Assembly: GCF_000621565.1 (NCBI RefSeq)
Contig: NZ_KK211305.1
Location: 404,258-468,257, forward strand
Direction: 5' to 3'
Length of the DNA stretch: 64,000 nt
From: Butyrivibrio sp. LB2008
GTDB lineage: Bacteria; Bacillota; Clostridia; Lachnospirales; Lachnospiraceae
Part shown: in pieces, positions 15,231-25,788 of the stretch
How the letters are laid out: each line of letters starts with the position of its first letter
Position numbering within the stretch: position 1 is the stretch's first letter
Program-made: the position numbers and the translations under genes
The notes under the pieces: model-generated
What the model was told of the DNA's origin: nothing
The model's database searches: none
What the model saw: only the letters and a program-made list of their open reading frames with translations

Positions 15231-17714
15231 ATGAGTAGTAATGAAAAGGCCGGTAACAGTTTTATGCTTAAAATCTGCAAGTTTATTGTGGATAAGCGAA
15301 ATCTTTTTTTCTTGATATATGCAATTGTGTGTATATTCTCTGTGATCGCAAGGGGCTGGGTTGGTGTTGAGAATCGGCTTCCCAAATATCTTCCAAAGAC
15401 TTCGGAAACATATCAGGGACTTGAACTTATGGAGGAGCAGTTTACGACTTACGGCTCCGCTAAGGTGATGGTTGCCAATATATCTTATGATCAGGCGCTT
15501 TTGATACAGAAAGACGTTGAGAATATGGATGGCGTTTTTTCTGTCGATATCGATGATTCCGAGGACCATTACGCCAACGGATCGGCGCTTTTTAATATCA
15601 CTTTTGATTATGATGAGACCAACGATATATGCCTTGAACTTTTGGATAAGGTAAAAGAATATTTTGATAAATATGACTATTACCTGACTACAAGCCTTGG
15701 TGATACTCAGTCTGAGCTGATCGACCAGGAGATGAATGTCATATCGGTGATAGTTGTAATTGTCGTTGTGCTGGTTCTTGTGCTTACTTCCCAGGCATAT
15801 GCCGAAGTGCCGATACTTCTTTTGACATTCGGAAGCGCGGCGCTTGTTCAGATGGGAACGAACTTCCTTCTTGGAACAATATCTTTTGTCTCAAATTCGG
15901 TCACGATAGTTCTACAGCTAGCACTTTCTGTCGACTATGCGGTCATTTTCCTAAACAGATACAAAGAAGAGCATATCTCGCTTGAACCGCGCGAAGCCTG
16001 CATTGTGGCGCTGTCTAAATCTATTCCCGAGATAACGGGAAGCTCGCTTACCACGATTGGTGGCCTTGTTGCCATGTTGTTCATGCAGTTCGGTATCGGT
16101 GCCGACATGGGAATTGTTCTCATTAAGGCTATTTTGCTGAGTCTTTTGTCCGTATTCCTTCTGATGCCGGGAATCATCATGGTATTCTCGGGGCTTCTTG
16201 AGAAAACCAAACATAAAAACTTCATTCCGCAGATTCCGTTTGTCGGAAGATTTGCTTACAAGACAAGGTATATCATCGCACCGTTGTTTGTTGTTGCGAT
16301 AATCGTTGCTAACAGACTCTCTGCCGGAACTCCGTATGTATACGGATATTCGCAGATCACGCCGCCTCTTACCAATGCGGTTCAGAGGGCGCAGAATATT
16401 CAGGATGAGAATTTTGCATCGGATAATATGATGGCGCTTGTTTTCCCTTCGGGAGATTATGACAGGGAAAAGGAACTTATAGATGAGATCATGTCGGAAG
16501 ATGATGTTACATCCATAACGGGCCTTGCCAATACCGAGGCACTTAACGGCTATACACTTACAGAAAAGCTTACGCCCAGGCAGTTTTCCGAGCTTTTAAA
16601 TATTGATTATGAAGTTGCCGAGCTTATCTATGCGGCTTATGCGGTAAATGACGAAGACTACGCCAAGGCGGTGAACGGCCTTGCCAATTACAGGGTGCCT
16701 CTCATAGACATGTTCATGTTCGTCTACAAAGAGGTAAAAGAGGGATATGTCACACTCGACGATGAGCTGATGGAAAAGCTTGAAGATGCGAACAGGATGA
16801 TGAACTTTGCCAAGAAACAGCTTGAGAGCGATGAATATTCAAGAATCCTAATCTATGTCGATCTTCCGCAGGAATCGCAAAAAACTTTCGAGTTTATAGA
16901 AAAACTCCATAAGATTACGGAAAAATACTATCAGGCGGACAAAATCTATGTGGTCGGCGAGTCTGTCAGTCAGTACGATCTTAAAAAGTGCTTTGCCAGA
17001 GATAACACCGTTACGGGAGTTATATCTATACTGGCAGTTCTTGTGGTACTTCTTTTTACATTCAAATCAGCGGGTATGCCGGTTCTTTTGATCGCGGTTA
17101 TTCAGGGATGTATCTGGATAAACTTCTCGATTCCGGCCATCCGCCACGACAATCTCTTTTTCCTGGGATACTTAATAGTAAGTTCCATTCAGATGGGCGC
17201 AAATATCGATTACGCGATCGTTATTGCCGGAAGATATACGGAGCTTAGAGAGAGCATGGGCAAAAAAGATGCCATAATCGATACAATGAATCTCTCGTTC
17301 CCTACGATCATTACATCCGGAACGATGCTTGCCGTTGCGGGCACGCTTATAGGAAATATGACATCTGACTGCGCTATCTACGGAATCGGGAAGTGCCTTG
17401 GAAGAGGAACTATCATTTCCATTTTGGTCACGATGTTTGTACTTCCACAGATACTTCTTGTGGGCGACAGAGTCATCGAACTTACGGCATTTGTCATGAA
17501 TATGCCGCTGCGACTGAAGCAAAGAACCGGAACTATGCGAATTGACGGATTTATTCGCGGTCGCATAGAAGGAAATGTGACAGGTGTCATTCATGCGGTT
17601 GTAAAAGGCAATGTAAGTGCGTACATAGAAAACGGTGACATCACGCAGGAGGAAGAGGAGCCGATAGATGCCGAAAACAGTGAATTCTATTACACGGAAG
17701 GGGAGGACATATGA
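15231..17714 (+). CDS. RND/MMPL family exporter
   Basis: This 827-residue membrane exporter has the two-fold MMPL plan: one segment, an extracellular domain (about 45-160), five segments with VTIVLQLALSVDYAVIF (proton-relay Asp), then a second segment, domain and five segments (IQMGANIDYAIVIAGR). It likely exports lipids, peptides or drugs using the proton gradient. The ribosome site GAGGGGG precedes ATG. The C-terminal tail (about 775-815) has a Gly/Ile-alternating stretch (GFIRGRIEGNVTGVIHAVV) that recalls bactofilin-type beta repeats, unusual for the family. The stop is one base from the start of the GLUG surface protein, so the two are translationally linked and probably work together. 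Confidence 0.92.
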   Translation: MSSNEKAGNSFMLKICKFIVDKRNLFFLIYAIVCIFSVIARGWVGVENRLPKYLPKTSETYQGLELMEEQFTTYGSAKVMVANISYDQALLIQKDVENMDGVFSVDIDDSEDHYANGSALFNITFDYDETNDICLELLDKVKEYFDKYDYYLTTSLGDTQSELIDQEMNVISVIVVIVVVLVLVLTSQAYAEVPILLLTFGSAALVQMGTNFLLGTISFVSNSVTIVLQLALSVDYAVIFLNRYKEEHISLEPREACIVALSKSIPEITGSSLTTIGGLVAMLFMQFGIGADMGIVLIKAILLSLLSVFLLMPGIIMVFSGLLEKTKHKNFIPQIPFVGRFAYKTRYIIAPLFVVAIIVANRLSAGTPYVYGYSQITPPLTNAVQRAQNIQDENFASDNMMALVFPSGDYDREKELIDEIMSEDDVTSITGLANTEALNGYTLTEKLTPRQFSELLNIDYEVAELIYAAYAVNDEDYAKAVNGLANYRVPLIDMFMFVYKEVKEGYVTLDDELMEKLEDANRMMNFAKKQLESDEYSRILIYVDLPQESQKTFEFIEKLHKITEKYYQADKIYVVGESVSQYDLKKCFARDNTVTGVISILAVLVVLLFTFKSAGMPVLLIAVIQGCIWINFSIPAIRHDNLFFLGYLIVSSIQMGANIDYAIVIAGRYTELRESMGKKDAIIDTMNLSFPTIITSGTMLAVAGTLIGNMTSDCAIYGIGKCLGRGTIISILVTMFVLPQILLVGDRVIELTAFVMNMPLRLKQRTGTMRIDGFIRGRIEGNVTGVIHAVVKGNVSAYIENGDITQEEEEPIDAENSEFYYTEGEDI

Positions 17715-17715
17715 T

Positions 17716-20700
17716 ATGAAAAAAAGACTGTGCATACTTCTTCTGGGAATGGTGCTGTTTACGGAGTCTTTTACCTTTGTTTGGGCAAAAGAGGGGGATA
17801 ACACCCAAGAAACTATTACGACCGGCACTCAGACCGGTGCCATAGAAGAACAAAAAGATGTAGACGCAGATATAAAGGATGACATAGATGCGCTGATCCC
17901 GAAAAATATAGAGGAGATAACCATCAGCAGTGCGGAGGATTTTCTTAAGTTTGCAGAAAACTGTAAGCTCGACACCTGGTCTGTAAATAAAAAAGTTGTC
18001 CTTGCAAAAGATATATCTCTTTTGGGAATACAATTTAACGGAGTTCCCACATTCGGAGGCGTGTTCGACGGCTGCGGACATACTATAAGCGCGCTTTCGA
18101 TAAAAGATGATATGTCATATGTCGCACTTTTTTCCAATGTGCAGGAGACGGGGATCATTGCTGATCTCAATGTGAAAGGGACGGTCATGCCGTCAGGAAA
18201 GCAGGTTATTGTCGGCGGAATAGTTGCGGATAACCACGGGCTTTTGAGCAATCTGACATTTGAAGGAGTGGTCTCAGGTGGCGACTATGTCGGCGGAATT
18301 GTCGGAATCAATGAGCTTACCGGCAATATAAAAGACTGCATGGTAAAAGGGTATATCAAAGGCATTCATTTCAGCGGCGGCATAGCCGGTGAAAACATGG
18401 GAAACATAACCAAGTGTGTCAATGAGAGTGCGGTAAATACAACAAATGTTGACGCACAGATCACAATCGACAGCATGAACACGCTTAATAAAGTCCTTAA
18501 TATGATAAAAAGCGGCGAGAAGACCACTGATGAAGCAAGCGCTGATATGACTACAGTGGATGTGGGCGGAATCGCAGGACTTTCAATAGGTATCATATCA
18601 AGCTGCATAAACAAAGGGCAGGTCGGATATAAACATGTCGGATACAATATCGGCGGAGTGGTTGGAAGACAGTCGGGCTATGTACTTAACTGCACCAATA
18701 ACGCAGTTGTGCGCGGAAGAAAAGACGTCGGCGGAATCGTCGGACAGGCCGAGCCGTATGTAACTGTGGATCTTAGCAGAGATGTTGCATACCAGCTAAG
18801 CGAGGCTATAAGTGAACTCCATGACAGAGTGACCTCAACGCTTAAGGATGTAAAGAATCAGTCCGGTACTATCACAAACAGATTAAATGTGATACAGCAG
18901 TACACGGCAGGGGCAATAGAGGATGTGAGATTTATTGCAAATGAGACCACTGATTTTGCAAACGGAGTGTCAGGCTCAACTTCCGAAGCTTTTTCAAGAG
19001 TTCAGTATATTATCGAAGAGTCTTCCAAAGATGAAGGGCTTCTTGACAATGCCGATGATGCGGTAGAGCATACTTCCGATGCTGTATCAAGTTTGAAAGA
19101 GACGGTTAAAGATCTTAATTATGAGCAGTATATGACGGAAGAGGATAAAAAGAAATATGAAACAGCCAAGGAAACACTTGAGAGTATTTCGAGTCAGTAT
19201 GAAATCTTAAGTAAAGCTGCTTATAAAGCTTATTACAATAAATATATCGAAGATGCAAAGACTAAGACTGATCCGATTACGCACGCGCTTAGTTATCCGA
19301 ATGCTTCGGATCTTATTTTTGGCGGGACGTTTGGAGCATATGACAGTTCTACAGATTCGGATACTACACTTGTTGAAGCTTACAATGTTCCCGGGGATTG
19401 GACACATTCATCTGATGGAAGGTCGTTTCCGGATACAGAGGATGAGAATGATGTAAACTTAAGTAAGGATGCGGCAAGTTATGCAAAGACGCAAGCCGAT
19501 GGATATGCCAAGAGGCATTATCAGAGCGGTGTGGACGGCGAGGAGGGAACTTTCTTCTACGAAAGAGATCTTGCGGACGCAACGGCGCAAGTCGAAAGAT
19601 TGACAAAGGATTACCTCAAACTTATGGCGGAAGAGGCAAGGGGCGATGCACTTGATGCCATGAGTTCTCTGGAAGATGCAACGGATAATCTGGAAGAAGC
19701 AGGTGACCAGGCAAAAGGAATAGTCAGGAATATTGCGGGCAGAGGAGCAATTTCTTTTCCCAGGTTCAGTTCGGCATATAAGGAACATACGACATCACTT
19801 GCCGACAATATGCAGAATATGAATGATAACTTCGGACTACTCAATAACGAGATGAACAATGCGACGGGAGTTATCGTTGACGATCTTCAGGGAATTGCGG
19901 ATCAGTTCAATGTGATAATGAATCTGTATGCGGATGCGATCGACGGTGTTTTGGAAAAAGATTATTCGAATACATTTGAGGATGTATCTTTGGAAGAGGC
20001 CCTTATCTGCACGGATGCAACTATAGACGGGTGCGTAAATTACGGCGTGATTTACGGTGATATCGATACATCGGGAATCGCCGGAACTATGGCTATAGAA
20101 TATGATTTTGATGCAGAGAGCGATATCACGGGAATTAAGGATGCCAAGCTCAATACCTCTTTTATCTCAAAATGTGTTCTCAGGGATAATAAGAACTATA
20201 ATGAAGCGGAAGGTGAAAAGAGCTATATAGGCGGTATCTGCGGACTTCAGGAGATGGGTACCGTAATCAACTGCGCAAACTACGGGAATATGAAGTCCAA
20301 TTCCGGTGAGTATGTAGGCGGCGTCTGCGGAAGCTCTTTGTCCTACATCGTAAGTTCAAGTTCAAAGGGAATACTTGACGGAGAGTCCTATGTCGGAGGT
20401 ATTGTCGGGGACGGAACCAATATAAGGGATTGCAAAGCTTTGGTTGACATAAAAGGCGCCGATAGCTGGTACGGCGCGATTGCTGGGCATGTGAGCGATG
20501 CGGGAGAAGTAAGGGAAAATTACTTTGTAAGCGATAAACTTGCGGGAATCGACAGGGTTAGCTATTCATTAAAGGCAGAACCGGTCCCGGCTGGCAGTAA
20601 GGAACTTCCGTATGATTTTGATGAGCTTACCGTCACATACGTGCTTGAAGACGACGAACTTGACGATGGCAAGTCGATGATCAGGAAAGAGCGCAAGAAA

Positions 20701-21432
20701 ACGGGGGATAAGCTTGAAGAAAAGAATTATCCGAAGGTTGATGAAAAGGAAGGTTTCTATGTTTCCTGGGATGCCAAGTCTGTGGATCCCGTCGATTCAG
20801 ATCAGATCATAACCGCGACATATCAAAGATACAGGACAACTCTTGCAGAAGATCCCAAAGAGTATGCGGAGGATGAAGTATATCAGAGTGAACTTCTGGT
20901 TGATGGCAGATTTAAGTCAGGTGATAAGCTTGTTGTCGAGAGAGAAGATTCTTTTGATGTAAAAAAATTCACTTCGGCCAAGGACTATGTTGCGGATACT
21001 TTGAAAAATTACACGACTTTAAAGGTGACTGTTCCCGATGACGGAGAGTCTGTTCACAAGGTCAGATATAAACCTGCGGCCAAGATAAGTGAAGCACTCG
21101 GAAAGTATGAGGTTTATCTTGTAAAAGGGGATGAGGAGCAGCTTCTGACAAAGACAGGCGATATGGGTGAGTACAGTACTTATGATATTGAAGGCAATGA
21201 GTTTACCTTGAAAGTTAAATTTCCCAAAGCCGGACTTGCGGTATCTAAGTACAAGTATATGGTCATCACGGCAATCGTGATAGGAATGGTACTTATCACA
21301 TTGTTTATTTTGGCAGCCATACGCGGAGGCAAGAAGGCACCGAAGATATTCAGACGTATCGCAAGAAAGCTTTCTAAGAGAATTGAGGGCAAAGAGCAGA
21401 TCTTCTATGACGACAGCGAGGATGATAAGTAA
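17716..21432 (+). CDS. Large surface protein with GLUG repeats and C-terminal membrane anchor
   Basis: This 1238-residue protein has a signal peptide (cleavage near VWA-KE, residue 24), a first block of GLUG-type repeats (about 130-370; GGIVG, GGIAG, GGVVG, GGIVG each followed by a turn and NC), a long helical/coiled-coil stretch (about 370-760), a second GLUG block (about 770-935; GGICG, GGVCG, GGIVG), beta-rich domains to about 1170, one membrane helix (about 1180-1202) and a basic cytoplasmic tail. ATG 17716 is used; an upstream in-frame ATG inside the MMPL gene lacks a ribosome site. Tight coupling to the MMPL gene suggests an accessory extracellular partner of that exporter. No sortase motif is present. 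Confidence 0.85.
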   Translation: MKKRLCILLLGMVLFTESFTFVWAKEGDNTQETITTGTQTGAIEEQKDVDADIKDDIDALIPKNIEEITISSAEDFLKFAENCKLDTWSVNKKVVLAKDISLLGIQFNGVPTFGGVFDGCGHTISALSIKDDMSYVALFSNVQETGIIADLNVKGTVMPSGKQVIVGGIVADNHGLLSNLTFEGVVSGGDYVGGIVGINELTGNIKDCMVKGYIKGIHFSGGIAGENMGNITKCVNESAVNTTNVDAQITIDSMNTLNKVLNMIKSGEKTTDEASADMTTVDVGGIAGLSIGIISSCINKGQVGYKHVGYNIGGVVGRQSGYVLNCTNNAVVRGRKDVGGIVGQAEPYVTVDLSRDVAYQLSEAISELHDRVTSTLKDVKNQSGTITNRLNVIQQYTAGAIEDVRFIANETTDFANGVSGSTSEAFSRVQYIIEESSKDEGLLDNADDAVEHTSDAVSSLKETVKDLNYEQYMTEEDKKKYETAKETLESISSQYEILSKAAYKAYYNKYIEDAKTKTDPITHALSYPNASDLIFGGTFGAYDSSTDSDTTLVEAYNVPGDWTHSSDGRSFPDTEDENDVNLSKDAASYAKTQADGYAKRHYQSGVDGEEGTFFYERDLADATAQVERLTKDYLKLMAEEARGDALDAMSSLEDATDNLEEAGDQAKGIVRNIAGRGAISFPRFSSAYKEHTTSLADNMQNMNDNFGLLNNEMNNATGVIVDDLQGIADQFNVIMNLYADAIDGVLEKDYSNTFEDVSLEEALICTDATIDGCVNYGVIYGDIDTSGIAGTMAIEYDFDAESDITGIKDAKLNTSFISKCVLRDNKNYNEAEGEKSYIGGICGLQEMGTVINCANYGNMKSNSGEYVGGVCGSSLSYIVSSSSKGILDGESYVGGIVGDGTNIRDCKALVDIKGADSWYGAIAGHVSDAGEVRENYFVSDKLAGIDRVSYSLKAEPVPAGSKELPYDFDELTVTYVLEDDELDDGKSMIRKERKKTGDKLEEKNYPKVDEKEGFYVSWDAKSVDPVDSDQIITATYQRYRTTLAEDPKEYAEDEVYQSELLVDGRFKSGDKLVVEREDSFDVKKFTSAKDYVADTLKNYTTLKVTVPDDGESVHKVRYKPAAKISEALGKYEVYLVKGDEEQLLTKTGDMGEYSTYDIEGNEFTLKVKFPKAGLAVSKYKYMVITAIVIGMVLITLFILAAIRGGKKAPKIFRRIARKLSKRIEGKEQIFYDDSEDDK

Positions 21433-21452
21433 ATGGCAAAATATATGATCGG

Positions 21453-21478
21453 CGCGCGCAGGCTTATGCTTGCGCGCG
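21453..21478. terminator. GC-rich hairpin after the GLUG protein
   Basis: CGCGCGCA (21453-21460) pairs with TGCGCGCG (21471-21478) over a 10-nt loop. There is no clean T-run, so termination is uncertain. Confidence 0.5.
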
Positions 21479-21573
21479 TCTGTGTGAACAGACATCGTTT
21501 TCGTATATGGTTGTAAAAAGCTGTAAACAGTTGTAAAACTATAGTAAATCTGAAAATATCGTAATGGAGAAAT

Positions 21574-22692
21574 ATGACATTTGAACCTTTACCGATAGAG
21601 CTTGATGAGAATGGAATTAAGGGCTTTATCAAGCGCTATCATTTTAAAACAAGTGAGAAAAAAGATATCGTGATGCTCTATAGACAGCTTCATCCCAGAG
21701 TACATGCAAGTTTCCATCATGTGATCGAGGGTGATACCGTCTATGTTGTTGTGACGCTCGGAGATGCGTTTGATAGCTTTCAGGACAGCTTTTTGCAAAA
21801 AGGCGAGATACAGAAGGCTTTCATAATAGACTGTCTCGGCACCGAAATGCTCTCACTTGCTTATGAAGAAGTTGATAAAAAGATATATGAAAAGACAGGG
21901 CTCTATGTCGGAAGTTATGTCTTTGCGGGAAGTGACAAGATGCCGCTTGAAGAGCTTGCGGCAGTTATGGCTAAGCTTGGGCAGAAGATTGTAAAATGCA
22001 ATGAGGCTTTTGCCCTTGTTCCGAAAAAGAGTGTTGTATTTTCGGCAAAACTTCATAAGGAGAGAACCGATAAGCATTCCGACTGCGCAAGTTGCAGTGC
22101 GGTGAGCTGTCCTATGAGGAAAGAGCCGCAGAAGAAAAAGAGTGTGTCAAAGCATGGAACAAAGCGCAAAAAAGGGCTTGTTCATCTTTATACCGGAGAG
22201 GGAAAAGGAAAGACTACCGCGGCTATAGGGCTTGCCGTGAGGGCAGCAGGTGCGGGCAGGAAGGTTGTCTTTTCCCAATTCATGAAAGGAAGACAGACTT
22301 CGGAACTGAGTAGCTTGTCGCTTATCCCCGGAATTACGATTGTTAGAAGCGATAAGGAACTGGGATGGCTACACCGTGATGACGAAGAGCAGTGTGAGGC
22401 TTTCCGCGTCGTTCATAATGAGATTCTTGATAAAATCTCTGAACTTATTCAGGCGGGAGAATGCGACGTTCTTATAATGGACGAGATCACTTATCCGTAC
22501 AATTACGGTGTGATCGATAAAAAGAAACTTGAAGAACTTATAGACAGTAAGCCGTCAGGCATGGAGATTGTCATGACGGGAAGGAATGCGGATGAACTTC
22601 TTGCAGACAGAGCGGATTATATTACTTATATGGAAAAGGTCCGCCATCCGTATGACAAGGGAATAGAGGCAAGAGAAGGGATAGAGTACTGA
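21574..22692 (+). CDS. Corrinoid adenosyltransferase with N-terminal MetH-activation-like domain
   Basis: Residues about 195-372 form a CobA/BtuR-type ATP:corrinoid adenosyltransferase, which makes adenosylcobamide: P-loop YTGEGKGKTTAAIG, FSQFMKG, Walker-B-like VLIMDEITYPYNYG and the MTGRNAD segment. Residues about 1-160 resemble the vitamin B12-dependent methionine synthase activation domain (IDCLGTEMLSLAYEEVDKKI), ending in a CASCSAVSCPMR cysteine cluster like that in clostridial activation-domain proteins. A basic linker joins them. The usual adenosyltransferase is about 180 residues, so this is a fusion. No cobalamin riboswitch or other B12 gene is nearby. The C-terminal call is firm; the N-terminal one is moderate. 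Confidence 0.82.
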   Translation: MTFEPLPIELDENGIKGFIKRYHFKTSEKKDIVMLYRQLHPRVHASFHHVIEGDTVYVVVTLGDAFDSFQDSFLQKGEIQKAFIIDCLGTEMLSLAYEEVDKKIYEKTGLYVGSYVFAGSDKMPLEELAAVMAKLGQKIVKCNEAFALVPKKSVVFSAKLHKERTDKHSDCASCSAVSCPMRKEPQKKKSVSKHGTKRKKGLVHLYTGEGKGKTTAAIGLAVRAAGAGRKVVFSQFMKGRQTSELSSLSLIPGITIVRSDKELGWLHRDDEEQCEAFRVVHNEILDKISELIQAGECDVLIMDEITYPYNYGVIDKKKLEELIDSKPSGMEIVMTGRNADELLADRADYITYMEKVRHPYDKGIEAREGIEY

Positions 22693-22767
22693 TACGTTTG
22701 GCGAAGGGATATGCAGCTTTTGGTTATAACTGGTTTGATTTTTTGCGAACGATGTACTGGATGAGAT

Positions 22768-23523
22768 ATGAGAATTGACAGACAGAGAGTGAAGGAGCAG
22801 TTTGCTTCATATACAAGGGGATACGATCCCGAAGATACCAAGATAGCGCTTAAGATCGCGCATACATACAGAGTTGCAGACTACTGCGAACAGATTGCAA
22901 GATCGATAGGACTTACAGATGATGAAGTTGAATTTGCCTGGCTTTCGGGCATGCTTCACGATATCGGAAGATTTGAACAGGTCAAAAGATATAACACATT
23001 CCTTGATTCGCAGTCGGTTGATCATGCGGAGTTTGGAGCGGATCTTCTTTTTGGAGAAAATGGATTTATCGGTGATTATATCGATGACAGATCGTGGGAT
23101 CCGATGCTGGAAATTGTAATAAGACAGCACAACAAGTACAGGATGGACGCGGCAATCTCCGGAAAGACGCTTGTATTTTGTAATATACTACGTGATGCGG
23201 ATAAGGTTGATATCTTTAGGGTAAATGTTGAGACGCCGATGGAGGAAATCTATAATGTGTCGAGTGATGTTCTTTTTTCTTCCGGAGTATCAGAGAAGGT
23301 TATGGAGCAGGTCAGAGAGCGTCACGCCATCAACCGTGACATCATGAATTCGCCGGCGGAACATCTTATAGGTCACATTGCGCTTACATTTGAGCTTGTT
23401 TATGAAAAGAGCCGTGAGATTGCCAAAGAGCAGGGGTATCTCTACAACATGTTCGATTTCCCTACAAGAAACGAGAGTACTAAGAAGGCACTTACAGAGA
23501 TCAGGAGTTTAATAGACGACTGA
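22768..23523 (+). CDS. HD domain phosphohydrolase
   Basis: This 251-residue metal-dependent hydrolase carries the HD signature: H32, H64-D65 (MLHDIGRFEQ), H86, H121 and D143/D145 (LRDADKVD). Family members cleave phosphate esters, often of nucleotides. Substrate is unknown. It follows the adenosyltransferase by 75 bp and may share its transcript. Confidence 0.85.
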   Translation: MRIDRQRVKEQFASYTRGYDPEDTKIALKIAHTYRVADYCEQIARSIGLTDDEVEFAWLSGMLHDIGRFEQVKRYNTFLDSQSVDHAEFGADLLFGENGFIGDYIDDRSWDPMLEIVIRQHNKYRMDAAISGKTLVFCNILRDADKVDIFRVNVETPMEEIYNVSSDVLFSSGVSEKVMEQVRERHAINRDIMNSPAEHLIGHIALTFELVYEKSREIAKEQGYLYNMFDFPTRNESTKKALTEIRSLIDD

Positions 23524-23674
23524 TCTTTGCAAGTGCCTTTTGCAATGGGATGCGGAGTTTATCTATTTATAAGCAAAGTTTTACCGAAATTTTATATAAG
23601 AATGTTATCATAATTTCATAACAATGCGTGTCGGTATATTGTATTGTTCTTTTTCATGAAAGGAGAATTACATT

Positions 23675-25750
23675 ATGGTTAAGCTGAACAGCCTTAGGTT
23701 TAAGCTGACCGCATTCTTTCTTATACCTGTCATTTTCATAATGATTGTCGGGTATACCGCATATTCCATAGCATCAAAAGGAACACGGGATACATATGAA
23801 AGTAATGCTGTGACTGCGCTTGAGCAGATAGCAAATTACTATGAGCTTACTTTTGCTGTTGTTGAGAGTAAGACTGAGCAGCTTTCCAGTCTTTCAGAGC
23901 TCAAGAATTACTACGGAGGAGCATACACTGACGTAGATGAGTCTAGGAGTGCCCTTTCAGATATCTATAGGAGTGCGAAGAATCTCGCACAGTCTGACAA
24001 CATAGTGGGAGATCTCTCGATTTTATCATACAAGCAAACATCGTTTTCGGTGGCAAACGGAAACTATCTTATGTTTGAATATGGCGGATCATCGGCAGCA
24101 GGCGAGTTTGAAAATACAAATGATTTTGCACTGTTAAACTCAAGTGGGACCGAAGGTGCATGGATGGGTACGAGAGTGTTCATTGATTCTTACGAAGCCG
24201 CCAACAGTATTGAGAGTACGCCTTATTGCGCGGTTTATGTAAAGCCGTTCTATAACTCTCTGGGTGAAAAACTCGGATATATTTCCACAGATATAAAACT
24301 TGATACGTCCCTTAAAGCACTTGAAAGCATTCATCTCGGAGAAGGAAGTACATTTGCCTTCATAACTTCTGATGGAGTAGAGACAAATATGGACGGCAGG
24401 AGCGGGGCGAACGAAACAATCTTTGCAAATACCACTTTTTTTGAAGATGTAAGAGCAGCTTCTGAATCATCAGGATTTGAGTGGATGAAAGATGCAGAAG
24501 ATAAAAAGATATATCTTTATGTCTATGCAAAAGTCGGAGAGTCGGGAGCAGTTATCTGCGGCCGTATTCCTGAGAGTACGATCAGTGCCGGTGTAAACAG
24601 CATAAGGCTTGCATCGGTTATCGCGGTAATTCTTGCAACAGTTGTTTCTTCGGTGGTTGGTATTGTTGTTTCAAACAGCATCGGAAATGCGGTTAAAGGA
24701 ATTTCCAATGGATTTGAACAGGCGGCGCACGGAGACCTTACAGTCGAGATCAGTTCGAAGCGTAAGGATGAGTTTGGCGCGCTTGCTTCTTCTGCAAATA
24801 AGATGATAGAAAATACAAAGAGACTTCTTTTAAAGATTTCGGCAACCGCCGATTCTCTAAAGAAATCTTCGGTTGATATCGGAGGAGCATCGGATTCGCT
24901 TGTTACAGCATCTGAAAATATTACGACTTCTGTTGATGAGATCAGGCAGGGACTTGACCAGCAGGCACATGATGCGGGCGATTGTCTTGCTGAAGCTGAC
25001 AGCCTTACAGAGAAGATTGAAGTCGTAAGAGAAAATGTGAAAGCTATCGACGATATGGCAGCCGATGCGGATGAATCCGTAAAGAACGGTATTGAGGCTG
25101 TAGAAAATCTTAAGACTAAGGCGAATGAGACGAGTGAAGTTACTAAGGGAGTAATTGTAGATATAGAGCAGCTTGCGAGTGAGACATCATCTATCGGAAA
25201 TATTATAGCTACTATCAATGATATCGCGAGTCAGACCAATCTTTTGTCACTTAATGCATCTATTGAGGCTGCGAGAGCGGGTGAAGCAGGACGCGGATTT
25301 TCTGTAGTTGCTGAGCAGATTAGAAAACTTGCGGAACAGAGTGCTGTCTCGGCTGGCGAGATCGGAGACATTATCACGGCTGTTACCGCTAAGACCGAGA
25401 AAACCGCAACTGAAGCCAAGCATGCGGAAGAGATTGTTATACAGCAGGAAGAAGCAGTGGCAACAACGCTTGCGGAATTCAATGTTATAAATGAAAACGT
25501 TAAGACCATTGCCGACCACCTTAAAGAAATCGGTCTGCAGGTTGCAGAGATGGAAAAAGCAAAAGTGAATACCCTTTCGGCTGTTGACGGTATTTCAGCG
25601 GTTTCGGAAGAAGCGGCGGCTTCTTCTGCAGAAGTTGGAGCAACGGCTCTTGCTGCACAGAATGCTGCCAAGGATCTTAATGATGTCATTAAGGATCTTA
25701 GTGGCGCGGCTGATTCCCTTACAACAGAGCTTACGGGCTTCAAGTTATGA
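23675..25750 (+). CDS. Methyl-accepting chemotaxis protein, Cache-type sensor
   Basis: This 691-residue chemoreceptor has membrane segment 1 at about 10-30, a large extracellular sensor (about 35-305, double-Cache-like; [21 protein letters not shown]), segment 2 at about 312-332, a HAMP domain ([26 protein letters not shown] begins it; about 335-388) and a signalling domain whose hairpin tip reads [20 protein letters not shown]. It would signal through CheA/CheW, which are not in the window, so the cell is likely motile. It stops 38 bp before a binding lipoprotein on the same strand that may deliver its ligand or share its regulation. AAAGGAG precedes ATG. Confidence 0.95.
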   Translation: MVKLNSLRFKLTAFFLIPVIFIMIVGYTAYSIASKGTRDTYESNAVTALEQIANYYELTFAVVESKTEQLSSLSELKNYYGGAYTDVDESRSALSDIYRSAKNLAQSDNIVGDLSILSYKQTSFSVANGNYLMFEYGGSSAAGEFENTNDFALLNSSGTEGAWMGTRVFIDSYEAANSIESTPYCAVYVKPFYNSLGEKLGYISTDIKLDTSLKALESIHLGEGSTFAFITSDGVETNMDGRSGANETIFANTTFFEDVRAASESSGFEWMKDAEDKKIYLYVYAKVGESGAVICGRIPESTISAGVNSIRLASVIAVILATVVSSVVGIVVSNSIGNAVKGISNGFEQAAHGDLTVEISSKRKDEFGALASSANKMIENTKRLLLKISATADSLKKSSVDIGGASDSLVTASENITTSVDEIRQGLDQQAHDAGDCLAEADSLTEKIEVVRENVKAIDDMAADADESVKNGIEAVENLKTKANETSEVTKGVIVDIEQLASETSSIGNIIATINDIASQTNLLSLNASIEAARAGEAGRGFSVVAEQIRKLAEQSAVSAGEIGDIITAVTAKTEKTATEAKHAEEIVIQQEEAVATTLAEFNVINENVKTIADHLKEIGLQVAEMEKAKVNTLSAVDGISAVSEEAAASSAEVGATALAAQNAAKDLNDVIKDLSGAADSLTTELTGFKL

Positions 25751-25788
25751 TATCCATCGGGCGATGATCGATAAGGAGGATAGCAAAC

